Under the pieces are notes generated by a model. It worked only from the letters and a program-made list of their open reading frames with translations. It ran no database searches and had not been told where the DNA came from. From positions 310,001-374,000 of the forward strand of contig NZ_RJWA01000006.1 of assembly GCF_003762835.1 (NCBI RefSeq): 64,000 nt of DNA, given 5' to 3'. The stretch is from Micromonospora sp. HM5-17. Lineage in GTDB: Bacteria; Actinomycetota; Actinomycetes; Mycobacteriales; Micromonosporaceae. Positions 1-8,909 of the stretch are shown here, one piece after another (the first letter of the stretch is position 1; the number at the start of each line of letters is the position of its first letter). The translations under genes were made by a program, and so were the position numbers.

Positions 1-713
1 TGGTCGGCCTGTTCAGGCTGCTCGTGCAGCGACGCCGGACCTGGTGGTGGGCGCTACTGCCGCTGGGGGCGCTGAGCTGGGCCCTGATGCACGCCTCGGG
101 GGTCCACGCCACCGTCGCCGGCGTCCTGCTCGGCTTCACCGTCCCGGTCCTGACCCGTCCCGGCGAGCCACGCCCGATGGCCGAGCACCTCGAGCACCTC
201 TGGCGGCCGGCCTCGGCCGGCTTCGCGGTGCCGGTCTTCGCGTTCTTCGCCGCCGGGGTGACGCTTCGCGACACCGACCTCGGCGCGCTGGTCCGGGAGC
301 CGATCGTGCTCGCCGTCGTCGCCGGGTTGGTCGCGGGCAAGACACTGGGCATCTTCGGCTCGACGTACCTGCTCGCCCGGTTCACCCGGGCCGAACTCGG
401 TCAGGGCATCCGCTGGCCGGACCTGTTCGGGGTCGCGTTGCTCGGCGGGATCGGCTTCACCGTCTCCCTGCTCATCGGCGAGCTCGCCTTCGGGACCGGC
501 AGCCCGGCCGACGGCCAGGTCAAGGCCGCCGTCCTGGCCGGATCGCTGACCTCGGCGCTGCTGGCGTCGGCGGTGCTGGCATTCCGGAACGCCGCGCACC
601 GGCAGCTGCGCGGGGCGGAGATTCGGCACACGGACGGTGCCGGGGTCCCCGACGTCTCCCAGGATCCCGGGGACGCCCCGGACCCGGCCGACGATCCCGG
701 GCGGGGCCGCTGA
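1..713 (+). CDS. nhaA: Na+/H+ antiporter NhaA, C-terminal part (5' end outside window)
   Basis: The reading frame is open from the left edge, so the first half of the gene, including the ion-binding aspartates of the middle helices, lies outside the window. The visible ~236 residues contain hydrophobic helices and the NhaA-type stretch [11 protein letters not shown] near the end, which matches the last transmembrane helices of the family. NhaA exports Na+ in exchange for protons at the cytoplasmic membrane and supports pH and salt homeostasis. The protein ends in a short charged tail rich in Asp, Pro and Gly. It converges with the small gene on the minus strand. The family call is firm; the substrate is inferred from the family. 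Confidence 0.85.
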   Translation, partial: VGLFRLLVQRRRTWWWALLPLGALSWALMHASGVHATVAGVLLGFTVPVLTRPGEPRPMAEHLEHLWRPASAGFAVPVFAFFAAGVTLRDTDLGALVREPIVLAVVAGLVAGKTLGIFGSTYLLARFTRAELGQGIRWPDLFGVALLGGIGFTVSLLIGELAFGTGSPADGQVKAAVLAGSLTSALLASAVLAFRNAAHRQLRGAEIRHTDGAGVPDVSQDPGDAPDPADDPGRGR

Positions 714-735
714 CCCGGCTCACCCGAAAGCCGGG

Positions 736-948
736 TCAGGAACCCGGCCGGCCCGGGGTGACGTCCTCGTCCTCGTCCAGGTCGGAGTCGGCGAGCGCCT
801 CGCGGAACTCACGGGACAGGTCCGACCCCGGCACCGCCGCCTCCTCGGCCTCCTCCCGCGCCACGTCCCGCCTGTGCGGTGGCTCCGGCTCGGGCGCGGT
901 CGGGTCCCCGGCGAAGCCGTACTCGTTCGGCTCATCGTGCCTGGTCAT
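736..948 (-). CDS. Small acidic hypothetical protein (70 aa)
   Basis: This is a 70-codon ORF with a strong ribosome binding site (GGAGG, 7 nt before the ATG at 948). The protein is hydrophilic and acidic, rich in Glu, Asp and Pro, with a C-terminal acidic patch (DSDLDEDEDV). It has no signal peptide, membrane segment or recognisable domain, and is probably largely disordered. It is convergent with nhaA and lies just downstream of the GDT1-type transporter on the same strand, about 100 nt away. The good ribosome binding site and isolated position support a real gene; the function is unknown. Confidence 0.6.
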   Translation of the reverse strand: MTRHDEPNEYGFAGDPTAPEPEPPHRRDVAREEAEEAAVPGSDLSREFREALADSDLDEDEDVTPGRPGS

Positions 949-1051
949 ACCTGATCCTCCGTTCCGGCGGCAGGTGGGCGAAACCGCCCGTCCCGCTCGG
1001 GTACGGCGTACCCCACGGGCGGGCGGCACACACCGGGCACCGACGGGGCGC

Positions 1052-1639
1052 TCAGGTGAGCTGCCGGACCGCGTCCAGCAGCAGCCAGAGGCCGCAGATC
1101 GCGAAGAGCACGCTGGCTCCGTACCGGATCGCCCGCTCGGGGAGGCGACGGCCGAGGATCCGGCCCACCCCGATCGCCAGCGCGTCGGCGGCGACCATGC
1201 CGACGGTGGATCCCAGCCAGGTGCCGAACCAGCCGTGCTGGGTGGCGAGGGTGATCGTCGCCAGCATCGTCTTGTCACCCAGCTCGGCCAGGAAGAACGC
1301 GACCGACACCGCGATGATCGCCGATCGGCTGGTTCGCTCGGCCTTGCGCCGCTCCTCCTCGGTCAGGGCGTCCCCGCGCAGGGTCCACGCCGCGAAGCCG
1401 AGGAACGCCAACCCGGCCAGCACCGTGATCCATCCGGTCGGGAGCGTCGCGCCCAGCCCGGCGCCGAGCGCCACCGACGCGAGGTGGACCACCGAGGTCG
1501 CCACCGTGATGCCGAGCAGGACGGGCAGCGCCCGGAACCTGGTGGCGAAGGTCAGCGCCATCAGCTGTGACTTGTCGCCCAGTTCCGCGACGAAGATGAC
1601 GCCGAAACTGACCGCCAGGGCCGTGCCGAAATCCTCCAT
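1052..1639 (-). CDS. GDT1/TMEM165 (UPF0016) family Mn2+/Ca2+ transporter
   Basis: This 195-residue protein has six predicted membrane helices in two repeated halves. Each half carries the family signature E-x-G-D-[KR]-[ST]: ELGDKS at residues 19-24 and ELGDKT at 119-124. Members such as bacterial MneA and yeast Gdt1 move Mn2+ or Ca2+ across membranes, usually out of the cytoplasm in bacteria. A yybP-ykoY riboswitch precedes it, which supports Mn2+ as the regulated ion. The start ATG has an AAAGGGAG ribosome binding site 2-3 nt away, directly after a CCCGG/CCGGG hairpin that could sequester it. Confidence 0.9.
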   Translation of the reverse strand: MEDFGTALAVSFGVIFVAELGDKSQLMALTFATRFRALPVLLGITVATSVVHLASVALGAGLGATLPTGWITVLAGLAFLGFAAWTLRGDALTEEERRKAERTSRSAIIAVSVAFFLAELGDKTMLATITLATQHGWFGTWLGSTVGMVAADALAIGVGRILGRRLPERAIRYGASVLFAICGLWLLLDAVRQLT

Positions 1640-1669
1640 GACTCCCTTTCCCGGTCGATGCCGGGAGAG

Positions 1670-1820
1670 GGCTACGGCGACCTCGACCCGGCATTCCTGC
1701 CTGAGTCGAAGGTCTCGCCCGCCCCACCTGAGGTGAGGCCGCGTGGCCGGGCGCGAGACGCGCCAGTGTGTCGACCACGACGTTGGGAGCTACTCCCCTT
1801 CGCTGACGCGAAGCGTACCC
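1670..1820 (-). promoter_or_regulatory. yybP-ykoY (Mn2+) riboswitch leader
   Basis: Read on the minus strand, the leader has the hallmark GGGGAGTAG (1790-1798) and a later GAGACCTTCG segment that pairs with GTCGAGGTC as an arm. The ends can close as a P1 helix: GGGTACG (1814-1820) with CGTAGCCC (1670-1677), one bulged base. This is the layout of the yybP-ykoY aptamer, which binds Mn2+ and switches on exporters. It lies 30 nt before the GDT1 start, with a small CCCGG/CCGGG hairpin next to the ribosome binding site, suggesting translational control. Boundaries come from manual pairing, not a covariance model. Confidence 0.82.
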
Positions 1821-1827
1821 GATCTCA

Positions 1828-2799
1828 TCAGGCGGCCTGCGCCAGGGTCAGCGCGTACCAGCCGCGACCGTCGGTCCAGCGGCGCCGGGTCGCGAAACCG
1901 GCGCCGGTCAGCTCGGCGTCGACGTCCCCGGGGCGGAACTTCGCCGAGACCTCGGTGCGCAGCTCCTCTCCCGCGGCGAAGCCGACCTCCAGGTCGAGGG
2001 CGGGGATGTGCACCCGCTGCGGCGTACCGGCCCGCAGCCGCATCTCGATCCAGTGTCGCGCCGGCTCCCAGACCACCACGTGCGCGAACGCCTCCGGATC
2101 GAAGTCGGCGCCCAACTCGCGGTTGAGCACCCGCAGCACGTTCCGGTTGAACTCCGCCGTCACCCCGGCCGCGTCGTCGTACGCCGGGAGGAGCAGCCCG
2201 GGGTCCTTGACCAGGTCGGTGCCGAGCAGCAGCCAGTCGCCCCGTTCCAGCACGGCGCGCGTCGTCCGCAGGAACGCGGCGCGCTCCGCCGGCAGCAGGT
2301 TGCCGATCGTCCCGCCGAGGAATGCCACCAGCCGCCGGCCGCCGGTGGGGAGCCGGTCCAGGTGCCGGGTGAAGTCGCCGACGATGCCGCGGACCCGCAG
2401 CCCCGGATAGTCGGCGGCGATCGCGGCGGTCGCCTGCCGCAGCGCGCTGACCGAGACGTCGAACGGCACGAAGGTGCCGAGGCTCCCCCGTGCGGTCAGC
2501 GCGTCGAGCAGCAGCCGGGTCTTCTCCGAGGAGCCCGAGCCGAGTTCGATCAGGGTCTTGGCCGCGGTGGTCCGGGCGATCTCCGACGCGTGCGCGGCCA
2601 ACACCGCCCGCTCGGTCCGGGTCGGGTAGTACTCCGGCAGCCGGGTGATCTGCTCGAACAGCTCACTCCCCCGCGCGTCGTAGAACCACTTCGGGGGCAA
2701 CCACTTCGGTACGGCCGTCAACCCGGTCCGGACGTCGGACCGGAGCGCCCGGAGCAGGTCCCCCTCCTCCAGGTAGATCTCCAATGGTTCGGCGGTCAC
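1828..2799 (-). CDS. egtD: L-histidine N-alpha-methyltransferase EgtD
   Basis: EgtD trimethylates histidine to hercynine with three SAM molecules, a committed step of ergothioneine synthesis. The 323-residue length matches the family. Visible signatures are the SAM-binding loop ELGSGSSEKT at about residues 85-94, GDF and FLGGTIGNL at the acidic loop, and the FNRN and YDARGSELFEQIT motifs of the histidine pocket. The GTG start overlaps the egtC stop (GTGA), so translation is probably coupled. It is the last gene of egtABCD, and its stop lies only 7 nt before the riboswitch aptamer. Confidence 0.95.
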   Translation of the reverse strand: MTAEPLEIYLEEGDLLRALRSDVRTGLTAVPKWLPPKWFYDARGSELFEQITRLPEYYPTRTERAVLAAHASEIARTTAAKTLIELGSGSSEKTRLLLDALTARGSLGTFVPFDVSVSALRQATAAIAADYPGLRVRGIVGDFTRHLDRLPTGGRRLVAFLGGTIGNLLPAERAAFLRTTRAVLERGDWLLLGTDLVKDPGLLLPAYDDAAGVTAEFNRNVLRVLNRELGADFDPEAFAHVVVWEPARHWIEMRLRAGTPQRVHIPALDLEVGFAAGEELRTEVSAKFRPGDVDAELTGAGFATRRRWTDGRGWYALTLAQAA

Positions 2800-3704
2800 G
2801 CGTCTCTCCCCCTCCTCCGCCCCTGCGCCGCTCTCCCTCCGGCGCCCGCCGCCACGCGGCTCCGCTCCGACTCCGCGATACCCGCACCCCGGCTATCCGT
2901 GCCCCGCACGGTGGGGTTCCCGGCCCAGTCGGAATCCGGTCGCCACGTCGCACCCCGATCGGCGGCGTCCAGTCGTCGGATCTCGCACCGGCCGGCGGCG
3001 GCCAGCACGAGGTGGCCGTCCGGCACCGGCCGCCAGTCCGGATCCGCGTCGAGCGGCTCGGAGCAGACCAGCACCGACTCGCCCGCCGCCCGGACCGACA
3101 GCGCGTGCCCGACGGCGGTGCCGAGCACGACGTGCCCGTCGGTGACCAGTACGTTGAGCCGGGAACGCGGCGCGGCGGCGACGACCTCGCGGACCGTCCC
3201 GGCGACGGCGCGGACCGGATCCGCCCCGGTCCGCAGCCGGTGCCGCAGCAGCGCCCAGACCGTCGCGGCGTCGGTCGGCGCCTCCAGGGTGAGCAGGTCC
3301 CGGGTGGGGAGCCGGCCGGCCAGCGCCGCGATCGAGTCGGGCCAGCCCGGAACCAGGCCGTTCAGGCTGAACAACCAGGCCCCCTCGGCGAACGGCGCGG
3401 TCGCGGACTCGGTGACCGGCATCCCGACGGTGGCCGAGCGGACCGAGGCCAGCACCGCGCCGGAGACGGTCGCGGCGGCCAGCGCCGGCAGGTCGGGATC
3501 GGTCCAGATCGGACCGGTACGCCGGTAGCGCACCGGCGGGCCGTCAGCCGGGTACCAGCCGACGCCGAACCCGTCGACGTTCACCGTCCCCCCACCGCGC
3601 ATGTCCCGTGGCGCGTCCGCCTGCCGGGCCAGCGCGTGCGGCGGGTCGAACAGCAGGGTGGCCAGCGGCACCGGCGGCCCGAGGTAGGCGAGGTGGCGAC
3701 ACAT
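2796..3704 (-). CDS. egtC: Gamma-glutamyl-hercynylcysteine sulfoxide hydrolase EgtC
   Basis: EgtC is a class II glutamine amidotransferase-type hydrolase that removes glutamate from the gamma-glutamyl-hercynylcysteine sulfoxide made by EgtB. The protein starts Met-Cys-Arg-His-Leu, so the catalytic N-terminal Cys2 is present, followed by LAYLGPP as in the family. The start ATG follows the egtB stop with no gap (TGA-ATG). At 302 residues it is longer than typical (about 230-260). The extra 45-50 residues form an Arg/Gly/Ala-rich tail that looks disordered. Assignment is secure from the N-terminus and operon position. Confidence 0.93.
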   Translation of the reverse strand: MCRHLAYLGPPVPLATLLFDPPHALARQADAPRDMRGGGTVNVDGFGVGWYPADGPPVRYRRTGPIWTDPDLPALAAATVSGAVLASVRSATVGMPVTESATAPFAEGAWLFSLNGLVPGWPDSIAALAGRLPTRDLLTLEAPTDAATVWALLRHRLRTGADPVRAVAGTVREVVAAAPRSRLNVLVTDGHVVLGTAVGHALSVRAAGESVLVCSEPLDADPDWRPVPDGHLVLAAAGRCEIRRLDAADRGATWRPDSDWAGNPTVRGTDSRGAGIAESERSRVAAGAGGRAAQGRRRGRDA

Positions 3705-5063
3705 TCAGCGCCCCGGCTCCGCGCGGCCGGCGGCCGCCTCCTCGGGCCGGGCATCCCGGGCACAGCGGAACCCGCTGAAGATCTGCCGGCGGATCGGCAG
3801 GTCCCAGTTGCGGAAGGTGCCCCGGCAGGCGACCGGGTCGGTACCGAACGACCCGCCCCGCAGCACCCGGTACTCGGTGCCGAAGAAGACCTCGGAGTAC
3901 TCGCGGTACGGGAAGGCCGCGAAGCCGGGGTAGCCCCGGAAGGTGCTGGACGTCCACTCCCAGACGTCGCCGATCAGCTGGTGCACCCCGAGCGGCGAGG
4001 CGCCCGCCGGGTACGCCCCGACCGGCGCCGGCGCCAGGTGCCGCTGCCCCAGGTTGGCGTGCTCCGGCGTCGGCTCGCCGTCACCCCACGGGTACCGCCG
4101 GGAGCGTCCGGTCGCCGGGTCCCAGCGGGCCGCCTTCTCCCACTCGGCCTCGGTCGGCAGCCGCTTGCCGGCCCAGGCGGCGTACGCCTCGGCCTCGTAG
4201 TAGCTGACGTGCACCACCGGCTCGTCGGGGACCAGCGGGCCGAACCGACCGAACCGGAGACAGCCCCAGTCGGCGCCGTCCCGCCGCCAGTGCATCGGCG
4301 CGACGAGTCCGGCGGCGCGGCGGTGCCGCCACCCCTCCGCGCTCCACCAGCGCGGGTCGGCGTATCCGCCGTCGGTCACGAACTCGCGGTACGCCGCGTT
4401 GGTGACCGGTGCGGCGTCGATGACGTACGCCGGCAGCTCCACCCGGTGCGCGGGGCGCTCGTTGTCCAGCGCCCACGGGTCGGTCGAGGTCCCCATCTCG
4501 AACGGCCCCGCCGGCACCAGGACCTCCCCGCCGACCCGTACCGCGGCGGGCGGCGGAGGCGGTGCGGCCAGGACCGGCGGCCCGGCCCGGAGCTGGTGGG
4601 TGGCGAGCATGGTCTCCGCGTGCTGCTGCTCGTGCTGGGCGATCATGCCGAAGACGAACCCGTCGGCGACCAGCCGGCGTCCGTCGAACCGGATTCCGTC
4701 GAGCAGGTCCAGGACCTTCGCCCGGACGGTCGCCACGTAGGAGCGGGCCTCCCCGGGCCCGAGCAGCGGCAGCGACGGGCGCTCCCGGCGGGGATGCCGG
4801 AAGGCGTCGTACAGGTCGTCGATGTCGCACCGGACCGGCTCGCGGCCCCCGACGTCGCGGACCAGCCACAGCTCCTCCTGGTTGCCGACGTGGGCCAGAT
4901 CCCAGACCAGCGGCGACATGATCGGCGAGTGCTGGCGGACCAGGTCGTCGTCGTCCACCGCGTCGGTGAGCAGCCGGCTGCGGTCGCGGGCCCGGGTCAG
5001 CTCCGCGGCGATCCGGCTACGCAGCCGCTCGGCGGAGTCCGTCCGGGCACGGGATTCGATCAT
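3705..5063 (-). CDS. egtB: Hercynine oxygenase (sulfoxide synthase) EgtB
   Basis: EgtB is a non-haem iron enzyme that couples hercynine, gamma-glutamylcysteine and O2 to form the sulfoxide. The 452-residue protein has an N-terminal DinB-like domain with the iron ligands: His in WDLAHVGNQEE and the H-x3-H pair in QHEQQHAET (about residues 140-147). A C-terminal formylglycine-generating-enzyme fold follows, with PAGPFEMGTS, GDVWEWTSS and VLRGGSFGT. The ATG at 5063 was chosen because an AGGAGG site precedes it and it overlaps the egtA stop (ATGA). The frame stays open upstream, but that extension is an artefact of GC-rich DNA. Confidence 0.95.
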   Translation of the reverse strand: MIESRARTDSAERLRSRIAAELTRARDRSRLLTDAVDDDDLVRQHSPIMSPLVWDLAHVGNQEELWLVRDVGGREPVRCDIDDLYDAFRHPRRERPSLPLLGPGEARSYVATVRAKVLDLLDGIRFDGRRLVADGFVFGMIAQHEQQHAETMLATHQLRAGPPVLAAPPPPPAAVRVGGEVLVPAGPFEMGTSTDPWALDNERPAHRVELPAYVIDAAPVTNAAYREFVTDGGYADPRWWSAEGWRHRRAAGLVAPMHWRRDGADWGCLRFGRFGPLVPDEPVVHVSYYEAEAYAAWAGKRLPTEAEWEKAARWDPATGRSRRYPWGDGEPTPEHANLGQRHLAPAPVGAYPAGASPLGVHQLIGDVWEWTSSTFRGYPGFAAFPYREYSEVFFGTEYRVLRGGSFGTDPVACRGTFRNWDLPIRRQIFSGFRCARDARPEEAAAGRAEPGR

Positions 5064-6292
5064 GGTCGGTCCTCCTCTGCGGCGGCCAGTCGGCGCGCCA
5101 CGATCCGTGCGATCTCCGCGCGGGTCGCCGTGGGGAGCCCGGTCCGGTCCAGCGCCCGCATCGCCAGGTCCAGCACCCGGCGGGCCGCCACGGCCACCAC
5201 CGGGTCCCGCAGCCCCCACCGGGCCGCCTCGACCCACCGGCCGGCGACCGGCTCGCACACCGCGCGGGCGGCGTCCCGGGTTCGGTCGTCGCCCAACAGC
5301 GCTGCCAGCACCCCGACCGGAGCGATCCACTCCCCCGCCGGCTGGCAGTCGAGGTAGCGCAGTTCGAGGTAGCCCCGCGGACGGACCGGCGGGAAGAGCG
5401 TGCTCAGGTGGTAGTCGAGGTCGTCGGTGGTCGGCGGACGGGGCAGCGCCCCGGCCAGCCAGTCCTGGAACGTGACCCCGGGCGGCACGCTCCAGTCGTC
5501 GCCGTCCCGACGCAGGCAGAGCAGCGGCGCGGCCAGCGCGTACCGGGCCCAGACGGTCGCCGGGTCGACCGGCGCGTCGCCCGGCGCCCAGACCGGGCGG
5601 GTCCGGGTCGGGTCGATGCACTGCCAGGTGGCCATCCGGGCGGACGCCCAGCCGGTGTCCCGGCCGCGGTGCCGGCGGGCGGTGGCGAAGAGCGCGAGCA
5701 GCGGCGGCCCGAGCGCGTGCGCGGCGGCCCACCGCTCGGCGACCTGGGCGGGCGTCCCGGCGTCGACGCAGAGCTGGAGTCCGGCGGTGCTGTACATCAT
5801 CGTCCGACCCGCGACACCGAGCCGGTCGAAGGCGCACCGCATCGCCCGGTAGCGAGGGGTGTCGACCACCGGAACCGGGGGGCGGTACGGGTCGATCCCC
5901 GTGCGGCCAAGCACGAGGCCGGCGGCACCGAGCAGCCCGGTGAGGTGGTCGACGTCGGAGCGGGTGCGCTCGTACAGGTCTCGCAGGGATCGGCAGGGTA
6001 CGGTGGAGAGCTCCACCTGGCCGCCCGGCTCCACGCTGACGGCGCCGGAGCCGGGGAGCGGGACGGCCGGGCTGCCCGGGTCGAGGGTCGTCGGGGCGTA
6101 CGCGCCGAGCGCGGCGCGCAGCCGCCGCCGGGTGACCGGTCGGGTCGGCTCGACGGCGTCGTGCACGGTCCACTCCAGTTCCACCCCGGTCAGGGTGGGC
6201 GGGCCGGTCTTGAAGCAGATCCGGGCGACGTAGCCCTCGGCGTCGTCGACCGCGCGCAGCACCGTGCCGCTGTCCAGCTCCGACGACGTCAT
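5060..6292 (-). CDS. egtA: Glutamate-cysteine ligase EgtA
   Basis: EgtA forms gamma-glutamylcysteine, the sulfur donor for EgtB, by ATP-dependent ligation. The 410-residue protein shows plant/actinobacterial GCS2-type features: GGQVELST (about residue 90), the Met-Tyr-Ser-Thr-Ala segment, and GWASARMATWQCIDP, which reads like the family's substrate loop. The ATG at 6292 (MTSSELDS) has a GGAAGGGG ribosome binding site 8 nt upstream; a longer frame runs to 6637 but lacks that support. It is the first gene of the egtABCD operon, and its stop overlaps the egtB start. Confidence 0.92.
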   Translation of the reverse strand: MTSSELDSGTVLRAVDDAEGYVARICFKTGPPTLTGVELEWTVHDAVEPTRPVTRRRLRAALGAYAPTTLDPGSPAVPLPGSGAVSVEPGGQVELSTVPCRSLRDLYERTRSDVDHLTGLLGAAGLVLGRTGIDPYRPPVPVVDTPRYRAMRCAFDRLGVAGRTMMYSTAGLQLCVDAGTPAQVAERWAAAHALGPPLLALFATARRHRGRDTGWASARMATWQCIDPTRTRPVWAPGDAPVDPATVWARYALAAPLLCLRRDGDDWSVPPGVTFQDWLAGALPRPPTTDDLDYHLSTLFPPVRPRGYLELRYLDCQPAGEWIAPVGVLAALLGDDRTRDAARAVCEPVAGRWVEAARWGLRDPVVAVAARRVLDLAMRALDRTGLPTATRAEIARIVARRLAAAEEDRP

Positions 6293-6627
6293 CGGGCACA
6301 CCCCTTCCGCGCCGCGCACGCCACCCCGTCGACCGGCCCGGGCGTGGGACAGACCCGTACCCACGACCAGACCCGGATAACCTCCGGCCGCGATGCGCCG
6401 GATCAGGGCGTGGAGGATGGCCGCCCCGAGGATGGCCACCCCATGGCGTGCCGCGCGCCGGGCCCGGGCGCGGGCGCCATGCGGCGGCGGCCCGGTCGTA
6501 CCGTCGGGGGCACCCCACTTGACACCAAGCTTGCGAATATGTGCACTTGTGACACTCCGCTCGGGCTGGTCACCGGCGCCGCAGGTGTCGGGTCCGGCGT
6601 CCACCACCACGAGGACGGGGAGGCACG
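6293..6627. promoter_or_regulatory. Divergent intergenic region between egtA and the sugar ABC operon
   Basis: This 335-nt stretch separates two divergent operons and should hold both promoters. On the plus strand there is a TTGACA hexamer at 6519-6524 next to the palindrome CAAGCTTG (6526-6533) and the palindrome GTGCAC (6541-6546). This is a relatively AT-rich patch about 85 nt before the sugar-binding protein start. No well-spaced -10 hexamer could be assigned, so the promoter call is tentative. No convincing small gene was seen. Confidence 0.4.
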
Positions 6628-8010
6628 ATGGCACCACGCACCCGCTCAGGCACCGTCGGTACGCTTCGTTCGCCCGGCTCCCGCCCGGCGCTCCGGCTGG
6701 ACCGCCGGCGGCTGCTCGGCCTCGGCCTCACCGCCGGAGCGGCCCCCCTCCTCACCGCCTGTGGCGGCGCCTCGACCAGCGGCTCCGACGAGGAGGGGGC
6801 GATCACCTTCCTCTCCACCCAGTTCACCCCCGTCGAGGAGCGGCGGCGATTCGAGCAGATCCTCCGTGAGCGGGTGCCGGGTGGCGCCGTCGCGTACAAC
6901 CCGGTCGAGGGGAACGTCTTCGCCTCGACGATCACCTCGCAGGTCGCGGCGAACCGGGTGCAGATCAGCCTCGTCGGCGGCCTGCACGGCGACCTCGCCC
7001 CACACGCCGACCGGTTCGAGAACCTCGACGAGCTGATGGCCGCGCTCGGCGACCGCCGGTTCCCGCCGGAGATCGCCGCGCTCGGGAGGCTCTCGGGCGG
7101 TGCCACGACGTACGTGCCGTGGATGCAGGCGTCGTACGTCCTCGCGGTGCACAAGCGGGCCCTGGAGTGGCTGCCCAGCGGCGTGGACGTGCAGAATCTG
7201 AGTTACGACCAGTTTCTCACCTGGGTCACCGCCGCCCGGCGGGGCAACGGTGGCCGGCCGGTGTTCGGGCTCCCCTGCGGGCCGAAGGGTCTGTACCACC
7301 GGTTCTTCCAGGGTTACCTGCTGCCGAGCTTCACCGGCGGACAGATCACCACATTCCGGAGCCCCGAGGCGATCCAGGCCTGGCGCTACCTGGCCGAGCT
7401 GTGGGCACAGACCGCGCCGGCGTCGACCAACTTCGACTCCATGCAGGAGCCGCTTCAGCGCGGCGAGGTACTGGTCGCCTGGGATCACGTCGCCCGGCTC
7501 GTCAACGCCCCGGCGGGGAAGCCGGACGACTGGGTGATGGCGCCCGCCCCACGCGGCCCGAAGGGGCTGGGCTACATGCTCGTCGTCGCCGGCCTGGCCA
7601 TCCCGAGAGGCGCGCCCGAGGCCGACCGGGCACGCCAGGTGATCGAGGCGCTCACCACCCCCGAGGTGCAGCTCGAGGTGCTGCGCCGCAACGCGTTCTT
7701 CCCGGTCGTCGACGCTCCCCTCCCGGCCGACCTGCCCCCGGCGATCGCGCTGGAGGCCGAGGCGATACGCCGGCAGCAGGCGGCCGAGGGCGCGATCGTC
7801 GCGCTGCCGCCGGTGGGGCTCGGCGCCCGGGATGGCGAGGTGTCGCAGATCTTCAAGAACTGCTTCACGGAGATCTGCCTGGACCGCCGGCCGGTGCCGC
7901 AGGTGCTGGACCGACAGGCCCGGGAGCTGAACCGGATCCTGGACGAGCTGGCGGTGCCCTGTTGGCGCCCGGACCCGGTGGGGGCGGGGCAGCCGTGCCG
8001 GGTGCCGTGA
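6628..8010 (+). CDS. Sugar ABC transporter substrate-binding lipoprotein
   Basis: This 460-residue solute-binding protein has an N-terminal export signal with three arginines (RRR at 26-28), a hydrophobic core and a lipobox LLTAC with the lipidated Cys at 45. The twin-arginine look suggests Tat export, but Sec is possible. The remainder resembles extracellular solute-binding proteins of the sugar (CUT1) type. It begins with a GGGGAGG site 5-6 nt before ATG and is the first gene of a four-gene importer operon. The sugar cannot be named from sequence; 2-aminophosphonate or polyol ligands are also possible for this broad family. Confidence 0.85.
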   Translation: MAPRTRSGTVGTLRSPGSRPALRLDRRRLLGLGLTAGAAPLLTACGGASTSGSDEEGAITFLSTQFTPVEERRRFEQILRERVPGGAVAYNPVEGNVFASTITSQVAANRVQISLVGGLHGDLAPHADRFENLDELMAALGDRRFPPEIAALGRLSGGATTYVPWMQASYVLAVHKRALEWLPSGVDVQNLSYDQFLTWVTAARRGNGGRPVFGLPCGPKGLYHRFFQGYLLPSFTGGQITTFRSPEAIQAWRYLAELWAQTAPASTNFDSMQEPLQRGEVLVAWDHVARLVNAPAGKPDDWVMAPAPRGPKGLGYMLVVAGLAIPRGAPEADRARQVIEALTTPEVQLEVLRRNAFFPVVDAPLPADLPPAIALEAEAIRRQQAAEGAIVALPPVGLGARDGEVSQIFKNCFTEICLDRRPVPQVLDRQARELNRILDELAVPCWRPDPVGAGQPCRVP

Positions 8011-8909
8011 CCACCGCGCCGAATCCGGCCGCCACCGGGTCCGGCGCCCGCCGCCGCCGACGGCGGGCCCGGATCCCGGCGCCGGTGCTGCTGATCGCCC
8101 CGTCCGTGGTGTTCCTGGCCGCCCTCTTCCTCTGGCCGATCGGGGTTGGCGTGGCGCAGGCGTTCACCGGCGCCGACGGTGCGACCGTCGCCCATCTGCG
8201 TCGGATGGTCGACGACCCGTACTTCTGGGACGCCGCCCGGAACACCGCGCTGCTGATCGTCGTCCTCATCCCGCTCCAGTTCGCGTTCGCCCTCGCCATG
8301 GCGCTGCTGCTGCGGGAACGGCCGAGGTTGTCGTCGTTCTACTTCTACGTCTGGTGTGTACCCCTGGCGATCAGCGACCTCGCCGCCGGGCTCGTCTGGC
8401 TCGCCATCTTCGCCGACCGGGGCTACCTCAACTCGTTGCTGGCCCGGCTCGGCCTCGGCGACGGCTACGCCTGGCTGTCGTACGACAACCAGGCCACGGT
8501 CTTCCTCGCGGTGCTCCTCGCCGAGCTGTGGCGCGCCACCTCGCTGGTTCTGGTGATCGTGGTCGCCGGCCTGCAGAACGTTCCGCGGGACTACGACGAG
8601 GCGGCGGCGGTCTTCGGCGCCACATACTGGCAGCGGCTGCGCCACGTCATCCTGCCGCAGCTGCGGCCGAGCCTCCAGGTCGCGTTGATCCTGCGAACGA
8701 TCCTCGGGTTGCAGACCTTCGCCGTCGCCCAGGCGCTCACCGGCCGGAACTTTCCCCTGTTGGTGGGCGAGACCTACCAGTGGTACGTGATGCTGCGCAA
8801 CGAGGGCGTGGCGGCGGCGATCGCGCTGGTCATCCTGGTGGCGTCGATCGGCACCGCCGTCGTCTACCTGCGGGTGCTCCGGGACCCGGCGGCCGGGAGC
8901 CTGCGATGA
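8007..8909 (+). CDS. Sugar ABC transporter permease (MalF/UgpA type)
   Basis: This 300-residue inner-membrane permease starts at a GTG that overlaps the binding-protein stop (GTGA), a typical coupled start; a GTG at 7995 is an alternative. After a basic N-terminus it has about six helices and the EAA-loop signature DYDEAAAVFGATYWQRLRHVILPQL near residue 200, which docks on the ATPase. It should pair with the next permease to form the membrane channel. Family assignment is clear; the substrate is unknown. Confidence 0.9.
   Translation: MTTAPNPAATGSGARRRRRRARIPAPVLLIAPSVVFLAALFLWPIGVGVAQAFTGADGATVAHLRRMVDDPYFWDAARNTALLIVVLIPLQFAFALAMALLLRERPRLSSFYFYVWCVPLAISDLAAGLVWLAIFADRGYLNSLLARLGLGDGYAWLSYDNQATVFLAVLLAELWRATSLVLVIVVAGLQNVPRDYDEAAAVFGATYWQRLRHVILPQLRPSLQVALILRTILGLQTFAVAQALTGRNFPLLVGETYQWYVMLRNEGVAAAIALVILVASIGTAVVYLRVLRDPAAGSLR

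Noticed and set aside
3705-6518. Single 937-codon frame covering egtB and beyond
   Set aside because: The extension past 5063 lies over egtA in another frame and has no domain; egtB has its own ribosome binding site and overlaps the egtA stop.
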